A stretch of 64,000 bases of DNA from JBMOKU01 sp049324315 (GTDB lineage: Bacteria; Bacillota; Clostridia; Peptostreptococcales; Thermotaleaceae): NCBI GenBank assembly GCA_049324315.1, contig JBMOKU010000009.1, positions 1-64,000 on the forward strand, in the 5' to 3' direction. The notes below the pieces were generated by a model. The model was given only the letters and a program-made list of their open reading frames with translations, was not told where the DNA came from and made no database searches. Position numbers and translations under genes: made by a program. Positions within the stretch are counted from its first letter, which is position 1. Every line of letters begins with the position of its first letter. Of this stretch, positions 16,240-25,976 are shown piece after piece.

Positions 16240-17850
16240 TTATCTATGCTGTTTTCTAAATTGGTTAGGAGACAGGCTTGTGTATTTCTTAAAAACACAA
16301 GAAAAATAAGAGGGGTCTTCAAAGCCTACCATGGATGCGATCTCATATGTTTTACTGTTATTGGAGACCAGCAGCTCTTTTGCTTTTTCAATTCTTATTC
16401 TTGTAATTGTCTCTGTTAGCGTTGTGCCTGTCTCTTTACTGAATAAACGACTTAAGTAACAACTGTTCACATGAACATAGTCTGCTAACATATCCAGCTT
16501 TATTGGGGATTGATAGTTTTCTTCAATATAAGCCATTACCTTGCTGATAATATAACTGTGCTGTGTGCTTAATAAGCTCAGTGATGAGCCAATAGTACGG
16601 ATAATCGTTTCAAGTGTATCCCTTAGATCTTTAATAGATTCGCAATTTAAAATATAGGCATATATCGTATCTCCATTCCTTACGATATCACAGAAATTCA
16701 CATGGAAATTACCTAACAACCTGGAACATAGGGAACAAATGACAATACTCGTTGTCTTTATGTGTTCTATGGGGTATGCAGCGTTTTTCTGATATTCGAA
16801 CAGTTCCCGGAGTATTTCTACGGCTTGTTGTGTACTGCCTGATTCAATATACTTAATAATGTTATCAATATACTGATGGGTAACGGTTTCCTGAGGAAGA
16901 TGGCCACAGGCTGCAAATTTAGAATATACAAAGATATTACCATCGTCATAAAATTTATGAGATAGGCATTTACGAGCTTCACGAAATGCACTTTGAACTT
17001 CAGAAGGATTTGTATGGCGTTCACTAATGCCAATAGAAATAGGAATATTCATAAAGTGATTGACGAAGTTTAAGATTTCTTCACTTCTTGAAAGAATAAT
17101 TTGCATACCCTGAGAATAGCGGCTGTCATCAAAAGATATAAGGGTACATAAATTTTTACTGTCAACGATGAGTGTGTAATGCTGGAATTCTTTAAATATC
17201 ATAGATATAAAGTTTTTGATTTCTAAGAGAATATTTCGATTTTTTTCTGACTTTGTACTTGATTCTACGTATTCAAGCTTTTCTATCCTATAAACTAATA
17301 CATAGAAGTTATGGATATCAATCTTTAATCGTTGCATTTGATGGAAAATATTCGATGTATGGATGAATACACCATTTACTAGATCTTGAAGGAACTTTTC
17401 CTGTATCTGCGAAAGGTTTTCTTTGATTGCATTTTCTAACCTTTGCATTTTATCCTTCTCAATTTTTTCCCTTATGATTAATTTCTTTGCTTTATTAACG
17501 GCTTCCATTAATTGATCGGTACTGGAGGGTTTTAGCACAAAATCGACGACATTATACTTAATGGCTGATTGTGCATACTCGAAGTCCGAATAGCCTGTAA
17601 GAAGAATCATCTTTATTTGGGGCATATTCTCATAGACATACTGTGCTAATCCAATTCCATCTAATCCAGGCATTTTTATATCAGCGATTACGATATCAGG
17701 GGTCTCGGTATGTAGTAAATCTCTTGCTAGGATTCCATTATCAGCTTCGCACAATACCATACAACCAAGGGTATTCCAATCGATAAAATTGATGAGTCCT
17801 TTACGAATGGTATGTTCATCATCCACAATCATAATGCGAAACATGTTCAT
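16240..17850 (-). CDS. Response regulator, YesN type (REC + AraC DNA-binding domain)
   Basis: 536 residues from the ATG at 17850 (AGGGGGGATC upstream); longer in-frame starts lie inside the kinase gene. N-terminal receiver: Asp10-Asp11 acidic pair, phospho-acceptor Asp57 (VIADIKMPGLDG), Lys in FVLKPSS. The middle about 250 residues form a ligand-free linker of the GGDEF-like type seen in YesN proteins. The C-terminal AraC domain has two HTH motifs (SPIKLDMLADYVHVNSCYLS and TYEIASMVGFEDPSYFSCVF). It overlaps its partner kinase and is divergent from tctCBA, so it likely activates sugar-acid uptake. Confidence 0.92.
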   Translation of the reverse strand: MNMFRIMIVDDEHTIRKGLINFIDWNTLGCMVLCEADNGILARDLLHTETPDIVIADIKMPGLDGIGLAQYVYENMPQIKMILLTGYSDFEYAQSAIKYNVVDFVLKPSSTDQLMEAVNKAKKLIIREKIEKDKMQRLENAIKENLSQIQEKFLQDLVNGVFIHTSNIFHQMQRLKIDIHNFYVLVYRIEKLEYVESSTKSEKNRNILLEIKNFISMIFKEFQHYTLIVDSKNLCTLISFDDSRYSQGMQIILSRSEEILNFVNHFMNIPISIGISERHTNPSEVQSAFREARKCLSHKFYDDGNIFVYSKFAACGHLPQETVTHQYIDNIIKYIESGSTQQAVEILRELFEYQKNAAYPIEHIKTTSIVICSLCSRLLGNFHVNFCDIVRNGDTIYAYILNCESIKDLRDTLETIIRTIGSSLSLLSTQHSYIISKVMAYIEENYQSPIKLDMLADYVHVNSCYLSRLFSKETGTTLTETITRIRIEKAKELLVSNNSKTYEIASMVGFEDPSYFSCVFKKYTSLSPNQFRKQHR

Positions 17851-19681
17851 GATCCCCCCTGTCAAATGGCATATAAATAGAAACGACAGTTCCTTCATTG
17901 ATCTTGCTTTCCACAGATAAGCCATAATTGCTGCCATACATGAGCTTGATCCTCTTATTTACATTCATCAAACCTATGTGTTTTTCACTTCTACCGATAT
18001 CTGTATTGTCTGCAGCATCAATATTAAGCTTACTGATATCGAAACCTATTCCATCATCAGTGACTTTAATCCTTATGGTTTCGTATTCTCTTGATATATT
18101 TATTGAAACATTCCCTTTTTCTATTTTGTTTTCCAATCCATGGATGACTGCATTTTCAACGATTGGCTGGATACAAAGCTTGGGCAAATAAAAGTCTAAC
18201 AAAGTGATATCAGAAATGGATATATCGATCATAAGCTTATCGCCAAAACGCATCTTTTGGAGGTAAAGATAAAATTCTACATATTCAAGTTCTTCCCTTA
18301 ACCTAATTTTTTTGTGGCTGCTAAAGGTCAAGCTTGCTCTAAGCAGTTTACCTAAGGAGTTGACCATTTTATAGATCTTTTCGTTGTTGGACATTCGAGC
18401 TTCCCAACTAATGGTCTCTAATACATTAAAAAGAAAATGGGGGTTAATCTGAGCTTGGAGAGCTTTTAGTTCAGATTCCGTCAAGAGAATTTGGTGCTTG
18501 TATACTTCATTAAAGAGATATTGTATTTTATCAATCATGTCATTAAACGTCGTACTGACTTCATTAAGTTCACTGTATTTATATTCAGGCATCTTTATTT
18601 CAAAATTACCATGATTGACACTTTCAATATGCAGAATTAAGTCTTTAATGGGTTTTGTAATACTTGTAATAATAAACATACTAATGATAACAGAAAAGAG
18701 TACGGAAAAAACGATAATATACAGATAGTGGGGAATGAGTTCATTTAGATTTGATGTAAATTCTGTCTTTGGAACCATGATGACCGAGGTCATATTCATA
18801 TCGCTAATCTTTTTTGAATCAATTATATAAACGATTCCATCTACTGTAAATTCTTGCACAGCATTTGCATTGGCAATAGATAGAAATCGTTCATCAATCT
18901 TTTCACCAATGAAGCCTCTATCTGTGTGAAAAAATATTGTGCCATCATAATCAAAAACGAAGGCTTTCCAGCTTTTGTTCTTAATAATATTATGGTAGGC
19001 ATCATAGATCATCTCTTCATCAATACCAAGAACCAGTTCGCCAATGGAGTTTTTAGTAATCAGTGTTTTAATATCCCGACGCAGATATATGGTATTAAAA
19101 TAGGGCGAAGGCTTTATAACTGTCGCTCTTTTTGTCATTTCCTCAGAAGAATCATAAAATCGGATATGATCTTTTAGTACTTTTTCATTGGGAAGATAAT
19201 TGTAGAGTAAATAGTAATAATTCTCCTCATCAAAGAAAACAAAAACAGATTTAAGCAAGCCGCTGTTCCATGCGTAGTCATGAAGAACATTGTATTTAAG
19301 CTGCGTCTCAATTTCCAGCTTTGTTTTAGCTTTTAAGTAATAGGTCTGTTCTCGGGTGGATAATTCCTCAAGATTTGCACGTATATCCTGATTGGATAAA
19401 AAGAGGTTAAAGGTGTTATCAATGATTCTGAATTTTGATACCAAACTGTCATTCACCTGTTCCATGGAGTGCTTCAGCTCGTTATTCATATGTTGTGTAA
19501 GGATATTGTTGTATATAAAGGAATACATATATGTACCGAATAACGACAAGGGTATTAAAATTGCTACTGCAACTAAGACAATAATCTTAAAACGAATGGA
19601 GGATAAATAATGCTTATAAGCAGATGGCAGAGATAATAGATATTTACATGTTTTTTGGCTCATTGCCTTTATCTGTTTCAT
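17819..19681 (-). CDS. Sensor histidine kinase, YesM type
   Basis: 620 residues from the ATG at 19681 (GGAG 11 nt upstream); the open frame extends to 19819 without a ribosome site. Two membrane helices (about 33-53 and 310-330) bracket an extracytoplasmic Cache-like sensor domain. HAMP follows (ITSITKPIKDLILHIESVN), then the His_kinase motif INPHFLFNVLETISWEARM with phosphorylated His415, and an ATPase domain with PIVENAVIHGLENK and DDGIGFD. This class usually senses extracellular carbohydrates or carboxylates. The end overlaps the response regulator start by 32 bp. Confidence 0.92.
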   Translation of the reverse strand: MKQIKAMSQKTCKYLLSLPSAYKHYLSSIRFKIIVLVAVAILIPLSLFGTYMYSFIYNNILTQHMNNELKHSMEQVNDSLVSKFRIIDNTFNLFLSNQDIRANLEELSTREQTYYLKAKTKLEIETQLKYNVLHDYAWNSGLLKSVFVFFDEENYYYLLYNYLPNEKVLKDHIRFYDSSEEMTKRATVIKPSPYFNTIYLRRDIKTLITKNSIGELVLGIDEEMIYDAYHNIIKNKSWKAFVFDYDGTIFFHTDRGFIGEKIDERFLSIANANAVQEFTVDGIVYIIDSKKISDMNMTSVIMVPKTEFTSNLNELIPHYLYIIVFSVLFSVIISMFIITSITKPIKDLILHIESVNHGNFEIKMPEYKYSELNEVSTTFNDMIDKIQYLFNEVYKHQILLTESELKALQAQINPHFLFNVLETISWEARMSNNEKIYKMVNSLGKLLRASLTFSSHKKIRLREELEYVEFYLYLQKMRFGDKLMIDISISDITLLDFYLPKLCIQPIVENAVIHGLENKIEKGNVSINISREYETIRIKVTDDGIGFDISKLNIDAADNTDIGRSEKHIGLMNVNKRIKLMYGSNYGLSVESKINEGTVVSIYMPFDRGDHEHVSHYDCG

Positions 19682-19944
19682 CGTTTTTTTACTCCATCTG
19701 GTTAAGTTGTTGTATAGAATCATTATACTATATTCTTTTAAAAAACTATGAAAAATTGTAAGCATCATTAAAGAAGTGTAAAAATATTCATACAAAGTAA
19801 AAAAAATGATAGAAATCATAAAAAAAGCTGTAAGCTATCTAGGCATTCCATGTATAGATGTCTAATAGGGCAAAAAATTTAAATAACAAGTAAATATCCT
19901 CTATTCATGAACCATATATAACATTCTATAATGAATTTGAAACG

Positions 19945-19958
19945 GGATAACGTTTTCA
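19945..19958 (+). promoter_or_regulatory. Candidate catabolite-responsive element (cre) upstream of tctC
   Basis: GGATAACGTTTTCA matches 13 of 14 positions of the Firmicute cre consensus TGWNANCGNTNWCA. It lies 30 bp before the tctC start, suggesting CcpA control. Binding is inferred. Confidence 0.5.
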
Positions 19959-19988
19959 AGAACAAAATATTAAGGGGGCTATTTGCTG

Positions 19989-20993
19989 ATGAAAAGAAAA
20001 TTTGCTTTATTATTCGCCATCATATTGATGTTTAGTGTCATTGCCTTTGGATGCTCAAAACCGCAAGAAGCAGCACAAGAAACGGCTCAGGCGACAGAGA
20101 CGAAAACAGACTTTCCGAAAAGCGGGATCACTGCCATTTGTCCTTGGTCTGCCGGGGGCGGAACGGACACTGTCTTAAGAGGATTAACAAAGGAAACAGA
20201 ACCATTCTTAGGGCAAACTATTACAGTGGTCAATCAAACTGGTGGTGGCGGTGCCATCGGCCATGGTGCCATTATGAAAGCTAAACCGGATGGCTACAAT
20301 GTGGGGATGATTACCTTTGAGTTAAATTCTATGCCTCCCCAAGGATTGGTACCATTTACGTATAAGGATTTTGACCCACTCATGAGAATCAATATGGATG
20401 CAGCAGCATTAACTGTTAAAAAGGATGCGCCATACAATACCATTGAAGAGTTTATTGCATACGCAAAAGAACATCCGGGTGAAATAAATATTGGTAATTC
20501 AGCCCCGGGTTCCGTATGGCATATTGCCGCAGGTTTGATGGCGGAAAAAACAGGTATCGAAGTACAACACGTACCATTTGAGGGAGCTGCCCCCGCTGTT
20601 ACGGCATTGGTAGGGGGACATATACAGGCTGTTTCAGTAAGTGTTCCTGAAGTACAAGGTCAGGTAGAAGCAGGGGATCTTAAAATACTGGGTGTGATGA
20701 GCGCTGAGAGATTGGCATCCGTACCGGATGTTCCAACATTCAAGGAAAGTGGTATTGATGTAGTATTCGGTACTTGGAGAGGCCTGGCAGTGCCTAAGGG
20801 AACACCGGATGAAGTGAAAGCGATACTTAAAGATGCGTTTAAGCAAGGATATGATAGTCAAGCATTCCAGGATTTTGCCAAAAAATCAGGCTTGGGATTG
20901 GCTTATCAAGATGCTGAGGAATTTGGGGAATTTTTAGAAACAAATGCAAAGGACGTTGCAGATGTTATGAAAAAACTAGGATTAGCAAAATAG
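19989..20993 (+). CDS. tctC: Tripartite tricarboxylate transporter substrate-binding lipoprotein (TctC)
   Basis: 334 residues from the ATG at 19989. Lipoprotein signal FSVIAFGC (Cys22), then the Bug/TctC fold: ITAICPWSAGGGTDTVLRG, VVNQTGGGGAIGHGAI, KPDGYNVGMI, HVPFEGAAPAVTALVGGHI and GTWRGLAVPKGTP. TctC proteins capture carboxylates such as citrate, tricarballylate or sugar acids and deliver them to the sodium-driven TctAB permease. AAGGGGGC is upstream. An intercistronic hairpin after the gene may keep its mRNA more abundant than tctBA. The substrate is unknown; the nearby aldolase and kinase suggest a sugar acid. Confidence 0.93.
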   Translation: MKRKFALLFAIILMFSVIAFGCSKPQEAAQETAQATETKTDFPKSGITAICPWSAGGGTDTVLRGLTKETEPFLGQTITVVNQTGGGGAIGHGAIMKAKPDGYNVGMITFELNSMPPQGLVPFTYKDFDPLMRINMDAAALTVKKDAPYNTIEEFIAYAKEHPGEINIGNSAPGSVWHIAAGLMAEKTGIEVQHVPFEGAAPAVTALVGGHIQAVSVSVPEVQGQVEAGDLKILGVMSAERLASVPDVPTFKESGIDVVFGTWRGLAVPKGTPDEVKAILKDAFKQGYDSQAFQDFAKKSGLGLAYQDAEEFGEFLETNAKDVADVMKKLGLAK

Positions 20994-21014
20994 TAAACAT
21001 TTAACAGGATTTTG

Positions 21015-21045
21015 GGTAATTGTTAAAGCCTCTTTAACAATTACC
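21015..21045 (+). promoter_or_regulatory. Intercistronic hairpin between tctC and tctB
   Basis: GGTAATTGTTAAAG and CTTTAACAATTACC form a perfect 14-bp stem with a 3-nt loop, followed by only a weak T run. It may act as a leaky terminator or as a barrier to mRNA decay. Confidence 0.6.
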
Positions 21046-21104
21046 TGAAATTTTATGTACATTAATAAAATAGCCTGTAGAAAACCCCTGTAGATAACAT
21101 AATT

Positions 21105-21129
21105 GTAGGGGCAAACAGTGTTCGCCCCC
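21105..21129 (+). repeat. Palindromic dispersed repeat
   Basis: GTAGGGGCAAACAGTG then TTCGCCCCC, a member of the GTAGGGGCGAACANTGTTCGCCC family, lies inside the tct operon 36 bp before tctB. Confidence 0.7.
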
Positions 21130-21164
21130 TTTATTCAACGCAATTTAAGAAAGGTAGTGATCCC

Positions 21165-21620
21165 TTGAAAAGAGCCGATATCATAAGTGGAATCATAGGC
21201 GTATTGATCAGTGCGTATGTTTTTTATGAGTCCAGTAAATTTCCAGAGGATATTGTTATGATCATAGGCCCCAGTTACTTTCCAAGAATTTTAGCAACGG
21301 CACTGCTGCTGGTTAGCGGCATATTGATCATTCATGCTTACTTGGGAAAGTCCAAAAAAATAAATGGAAGTTTTGACATAAAAAATCCAGGTATTCAAAG
21401 GGCGGGCATTGCTTTGTTGGTTACAATGATCTACTGCATGGTGCTAAACACTCTGGGATTTATCATATCCAGTACGCTGTATTTGTTTTTTTTGATGGTT
21501 CTACTAAAAAAAAGAAATTATATCAAAATGACAATCATATCCACATTTGTAACCCTAGGCATCTATTTCATTTTTAAAGCACTTCTAAATATTACATTAC
21601 CCTCAGGATTTTTAGGATAA
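21165..21620 (+). CDS. tctB: Tripartite tricarboxylate transporter small membrane subunit (TctB)
   Basis: 151 residues with four membrane helices (about 7-24, 38-56, 77-99 and 118-138). ADIISGIIGVLISAYVFYES and MIIGPSYFPRILATALLL match the TctB family. A TTG start at 21165 is used with AAAGGTAG upstream. It forms the membrane complex with TctA, encoded 21 bp downstream. Confidence 0.88.
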   Translation: MKRADIISGIIGVLISAYVFYESSKFPEDIVMIIGPSYFPRILATALLLVSGILIIHAYLGKSKKINGSFDIKNPGIQRAGIALLVTMIYCMVLNTLGFIISSTLYLFFLMVLLKKRNYIKMTIISTFVTLGIYFIFKALLNITLPSGFLG

Positions 21621-21641
21621 AAGTATGGAAAGGGTGAAAGT

Positions 21642-23153
21642 ATGAGCTTTGATTTATTAATACAAGGATTTGCGGATATACTCCAGCTTAAAGTTTTATT
21701 CATGGTTGTCTTGGGTGTCACAGGAGGAATTATGGTAGGCTCTCTGCCAGGCTTAACTGCGACAATGGGCGTTGCACTTTTGGTACCATTTACATTTGGA
21801 CTGCCGATTAATCAAAGTATGGCAATGCTTCTTGGTATATTCTGTGGAGCAATTTACGGAGGGTCAATTTCAGCTATTTTAATACGGACACCTGGGACAC
21901 CGGCTGCTGCGGCAACTATTTTAGATGGATACCCGTTATCTGAGAGAGGAGAAGCGGGAAGGGCCCTGAGCATGTCTGTGTTTGCATCTTTTATTGGTGG
22001 TTTTACAGGTGCACTAATTATGACCTTCCTGTCGCCCCAGATTTCAAAACTTGCTTTAAAATTCAGTTCTCCTGAATATTTCGCCTTAGCGATTTTTGGC
22101 TTGAGTATTATTATTTCCGTATCAGGGAATTCAGTTCTCAAAGGCATTATGGCCGGTGTTTTTGGGCTGACCATATCCACCATTGGATTAGATCCTATAT
22201 CGGGATATCCCCGCTTTACATTCGGACAAATGGATCTTTTTGAGGGACCAGCATTCATACCCACATTAATAGGTTTATTTGCACTGTCTGAAATATTTAA
22301 GGGTGTTGAAAATATTCTTACGCAAGAAAAAGTAGAAAGCAAAATAACTCAATGGCTGCCAAGCTTATCGGATATCAAAAGAAGCTGGAAGGTAATTTTA
22401 AAATCCAGTATCATAGGAACTTTTATTGGTGCTATTCCAGGAGCAGGCAGTGATATTGCAGCATTTGTAGGATACAGCGAAGCAAAAAGAACGTCTAAGT
22501 ACCCTGAAAAGTTCGGAACGGGAGTTATAGAAGGTGTTGCTGCGGCAGAATCGGCAAATAATGCTTGTACCGGAGGTGCGATGATACCTCTTCTTTCCCT
22601 GGGTGTACCGGGTGATGCTGTAACAGCGGTGTTATTAGGGGCCTTTGTTATACAAGGCTTACGACCTGGACCACTGCTCTATAGAGACCATATGGATGTG
22701 GTCTATAGTGTTTTTGCAGCTATGATGGTGGCGAATGTTGTTATGTTTCTCATCGGGGTAATGGGGGTTAAGTTCTTTGCAAAGGTTATATCCATTGATA
22801 GAAATATTCTGATTCCCGTCATATTTCTACTTTCCATTGTAGGCTCCTACGCCATGAGAAATAGTATGTTTGACGTGTGGTTAGCTGTCTTTTTTGGAAT
22901 CGTAGGGTATTTCATGCAGAGATACGATTTCCCGGCTTCACCTATACTGTTGGCATTAATCTTAGGACCCATGGCTGAAAGCAATTTGAGGAGGGCCTTA
23001 GTAATTTCAAAAGGAGATATTTCTATGTTATTTACCAGACCCATTAGTGCTGTTTTGATAACCCTGGCAGTGGCTTCCTTGGTGTCTTCATTTATTAGGC
23101 AAAGAAAAGTGGAGAAGAAACTTGAGAAAGAACGTGCTGTAGAACAACTATAG
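21642..23153 (+). CDS. tctA: Tripartite tricarboxylate transporter large permease (TctA)
   Basis: 503 residues, usual TctA length, about 11-12 membrane helices. Both Gly/Pro-rich family signatures are present: GSLPGLTATMGVALLVPFTF (33-52) with YGGSISAILIRTPGTPAAA, and the repeat IGAIPGAGSDIAAFVGYSEA with GVPGDAVTAVLLGAF. It uses an ion gradient to drive uptake of the solute delivered by TctC. AAAGGGTGAAAG precedes the ATG. Confidence 0.95.
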   Translation: MSFDLLIQGFADILQLKVLFMVVLGVTGGIMVGSLPGLTATMGVALLVPFTFGLPINQSMAMLLGIFCGAIYGGSISAILIRTPGTPAAAATILDGYPLSERGEAGRALSMSVFASFIGGFTGALIMTFLSPQISKLALKFSSPEYFALAIFGLSIIISVSGNSVLKGIMAGVFGLTISTIGLDPISGYPRFTFGQMDLFEGPAFIPTLIGLFALSEIFKGVENILTQEKVESKITQWLPSLSDIKRSWKVILKSSIIGTFIGAIPGAGSDIAAFVGYSEAKRTSKYPEKFGTGVIEGVAAAESANNACTGGAMIPLLSLGVPGDAVTAVLLGAFVIQGLRPGPLLYRDHMDVVYSVFAAMMVANVVMFLIGVMGVKFFAKVISIDRNILIPVIFLLSIVGSYAMRNSMFDVWLAVFFGIVGYFMQRYDFPASPILLALILGPMAESNLRRALVISKGDISMLFTRPISAVLITLAVASLVSSFIRQRKVEKKLEKERAVEQL

Positions 23154-23278
23154 AATATAACAGCAGAAATTATTTAGAAAGCAGGAGTAAGGGTACTGGA
23201 AAGAGAAATAGTTCGTATAGCGTGTTAAATTATTGGTGTTCCATATAGTTTGCTTATAAGCATAAATGAGGGATAAAT

Positions 23279-24298
23279 ATGACCGGTAATAGGAAAATAA
23301 TAGGTATCTGCTTTATACTAATGCTTATCTTTTTCTTTTGGGGATGCAGCAACCTAAACAATACAAGTAACAATTCCCTTCAAGAAAATACTTTGGAAGC
23401 GTTAACCGAAGAGCAGGTGTTCCCAGACAGGGCTATTCAGATTGTTGTCCCCTACGCTCCCGGTGGAGGGACAGACTCTGTAGCCAGGGCACTGGCAGAC
23501 TCGGCTAAAAAATACTTTGATAATGCCATTGTCGTGGTAAACAAAACAGGTGAAGGCGGAGCTATTGGCATGGCTGAAGGTATGAATGCCCGGCCGGATG
23601 GTTATACGGTAACCATGATAACCAGTGAGCTGGTTACGCTATCTAATTTTGGTCTGATATCCTTTACATATAACGATTTAATACCGATTCTTCAAGTGAA
23701 TGAAGATGCAGGAGCGCTTGTTGTAAAGGCAGATGCACCTTGGAATACGGTCGAAGATTTTATAAAACATGCGAGGTACAACCCTGATAAAATAAGTGTA
23801 GGCAATTCCGGAGAAGGTTCTATCTGGTATTTTGCTGCAGCCTATATTGAGAAGGTCACGGGAACGAAGTTAAATCACGTGTTTTATAATGGCGCGGCTC
23901 CTGCGGTCGTCGATTTGCTGGGTGGATATATTGATGCTGTAATAGCCAGTCCGCCGGAAGTGCTAACCCATGTAAAAAGTGGAGAATTAAAGGTCCTAGG
24001 TACAATGTCAGCTGAAAGGGTAGAGATGCTGCCGAAGATACCGACTTTTAAAGAGCAAGGTTATAACATTATAGTCAATACATGGAGAGGATTGGGGGTA
24101 CCCAAAGAAACACCACGAGAAATTGTGGAGATTCTCGAAGATGGATTTAAAAAAGCTGCCCAGGATCCTAATTACCTTGATATTATCAATCAACTAGAAT
24201 TAGGCTATAAAGTAGCTGGTTCAAGGGAGTTTTTAGAAAACATGAAGTCCCATCATGAAAACCTTAAAGCGTTAATTGAAAAGTGGGATATAAGATAG
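23279..24298 (+). CDS. Second TctC-type substrate-binding lipoprotein
   Basis: 339 residues, paralogous to the protein at 19989. Lipoprotein signal LIFFFWGC (Cys23), then IQIVVPYAPGGGTDSVARAL, NKTGEGGAIGMAEGM, RPDGYTVTMIT and NTWRGLGVPKETP. Two binding proteins flanking one TctBA suggest two related substrates or one alternative adaptor. GAGGGAT precedes the ATG. It starts 125 bp after tctA and leads into the aldolase and kinase genes. Confidence 0.9.
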   Translation: MTGNRKIIGICFILMLIFFFWGCSNLNNTSNNSLQENTLEALTEEQVFPDRAIQIVVPYAPGGGTDSVARALADSAKKYFDNAIVVVNKTGEGGAIGMAEGMNARPDGYTVTMITSELVTLSNFGLISFTYNDLIPILQVNEDAGALVVKADAPWNTVEDFIKHARYNPDKISVGNSGEGSIWYFAAAYIEKVTGTKLNHVFYNGAAPAVVDLLGGYIDAVIASPPEVLTHVKSGELKVLGTMSAERVEMLPKIPTFKEQGYNIIVNTWRGLGVPKETPREIVEILEDGFKKAAQDPNYLDIINQLELGYKVAGSREFLENMKSHHENLKALIEKWDIR

Positions 24299-24328
24299 GA
24301 GATCCTATGAATATAGGAAGTGATAGAG

Positions 24329-24970
24329 ATGAAAGATGTTAAGTTGAATATGATAAAAGAAAGTGGAATTGTCGCTATTATAAGGGGTATTGCAAGAGAG
24401 AAGATACTTAAAACAACGGAAGCACTGCTGCGGGGCGGTATTCACTGTATCGAAGTTACTTTCAATACTTGCCTTGCCAACGAAATGATTGAAGATATCA
24501 GAAAAGAGTTTGCAGGGGATGTGCTTGTGGGAGCGGGAACGATCATGAATGAAAAGGCTGCTCAAAGTGCTTATGCGTCAGGGGCAGAATTTATATTAAG
24601 CCCCAGTCTACATAAGGATGTCATTGAATTTTGTAAAAATCATGAAATGATTTCCATTCCTGGTGCCTTTACACCTACAGAAATAGTAACGGCAAAAGAA
24701 TGGGGTGCAGATATTATCAAAATCTTTCCTGCAGGAGCAGTAAATCCACAATATATAAAGCTGTTGAGCGGGCCTTTGGATCACATGGACATGATGGCTG
24801 TAGGCGGTATTGATCTGGACAATGTGGCGGACTATATGGAGAATGGGTGTGTTTGTGTCGGTGTGGGAAGTTCATTAGTTAACATAAAGCATATTGAAAA
24901 AGGGGAATATTCTAGCATTACAGATTTAGCCAAAACCTTTACTGCCAAAATCAAGGAAGTTCGGAGGTAA
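24329..24970 (+). CDS. eda: KDPG/KHG-type bifunctional aldolase
   Basis: 213 residues from the ATG at 24329 (AGGAAGTGATAGAG upstream; the GTG at 24320 is part of that site). Class I aldolase of the Entner-Doudoroff type: Glu42 (CIEVTF), GAGTI (68-72), and the Schiff-base Lys131 in IKIFPAG. It splits 2-keto-3-deoxy-6-phospho-sugar acids to pyruvate and a three-carbon phosphate. The next gene is a DgoK-type kinase, so the natural substrate may be 2-dehydro-3-deoxy-6-phosphogalactonate (DgoA role) rather than the gluconate form. Confidence 0.92.
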   Translation: MKDVKLNMIKESGIVAIIRGIAREKILKTTEALLRGGIHCIEVTFNTCLANEMIEDIRKEFAGDVLVGAGTIMNEKAAQSAYASGAEFILSPSLHKDVIEFCKNHEMISIPGAFTPTEIVTAKEWGADIIKIFPAGAVNPQYIKLLSGPLDHMDMMAVGGIDLDNVADYMENGCVCVGVGSSLVNIKHIEKGEYSSITDLAKTFTAKIKEVRR

Positions 24971-24974
24971 TGCT

Positions 24975-25958
24975 TTGGGGTATATAACGATAGATACAGG
25001 AACGACCAACACGAGGATAAAATATATTGAAAACAATAGAATTTTAGGGACCTATCAAGAAAAAGTCGGCGTTAGAGATACTGCAATCACTGGTAGTCTT
25101 GAAAACCTAAAAAAGAGCATAAAAACGGGTATCCATCATTGTCTGAATGATGCTCATAGAAAAGTCAATGATATAGAAAAAATAATCGCTTTTGGAATGA
25201 TTACTTCCAATTTGGGGTTGATAGAAATACCCCATATAGAAGCACCTGTAGGAATAAAAGAATTAAATGAAAGTGTGGTCATAAAAAGATTTGAGGAGAT
25301 TGTTGACCAGCCCATCTATTTTATTCCAGGGGTTAAGAATCAAGTAGAAAGTACTTCCCCCATGGATTTTCAGCTTATGGATATGATGCGAGGAGAAGAG
25401 ACAGAATCCATTGGTGTAATAAGCCTTATGGAAACAAAGGGGAATGTCATCTATATATCGCCAGGCTCTCATACCAAATTTGTGTTCTTCAATGATGAAC
25501 GTAGCATCATGAAATGCAGTACAACCCTTACCGGAGAATTATTATGGGCCCTTGCCAGCGAGACAATCCTGGCCAGTTCTATTCCTAAGAACCTACTGTC
25601 AACTATAGAGGAGCAATACATCAGGGAGGGTATAAAGGCAGTTGAAAAATACGGATTTTCGAAAACCTGTTTTTTGGTACGAATCATGGAGCTCTTTGCA
25701 AATACAACACCAAATCAGCAGGTCAATTTTATTGCAGGAGCTATTGGCTATCATGATATAAAATCAATAGAAGAGGATTTGAAGGGTAATAAGCCGACAA
25801 TCGTCATAGGTGGCAAGAAAATCATGAGGGAATTATATCATACGATATTCCAATTGATAGCATATGACATGAGCAAGGTAATCATCCCGGATGATCAAAT
25901 TCTTGAAAGGGCAAGTTCTCTGGGTGCCTTGACAATTGTAGAAGGAATAGTAGTATAA
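24975..25958 (+). CDS. dgoK: 2-dehydro-3-deoxygalactonokinase-like kinase
   Basis: 327 residues. N-terminal phosphate-binding segment ITIDTGTTNTRIKYI, FGMITSNLGLIEIPHIEAP, and ISPGSHTKFVFF are DgoK family features of the ASKHA fold. It would phosphorylate 2-keto-3-deoxy-galactonate (or a related acid) for the aldolase encoded 4 bp upstream. A TTG start has GGAGGT 6 nt upstream, inside the previous stop. No sugar-acid dehydratase is encoded nearby, so the pathway entry step lies elsewhere or the imported compound is already the keto-deoxy acid. Confidence 0.88.
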   Translation: MGYITIDTGTTNTRIKYIENNRILGTYQEKVGVRDTAITGSLENLKKSIKTGIHHCLNDAHRKVNDIEKIIAFGMITSNLGLIEIPHIEAPVGIKELNESVVIKRFEEIVDQPIYFIPGVKNQVESTSPMDFQLMDMMRGEETESIGVISLMETKGNVIYISPGSHTKFVFFNDERSIMKCSTTLTGELLWALASETILASSIPKNLLSTIEEQYIREGIKAVEKYGFSKTCFLVRIMELFANTTPNQQVNFIAGAIGYHDIKSIEEDLKGNKPTIVIGGKKIMRELYHTIFQLIAYDMSKVIIPDDQILERASSLGALTIVEGIVV

Positions 25959-25976
25959 TCAAGTAGATTCGTGAAG

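Noticed and set aside
21854..22342. 162-residue antisense frame inside tctA
   Set aside because: Lies wholly opposite a well-supported permease gene; a codon-structure shadow without signature or ribosome site.
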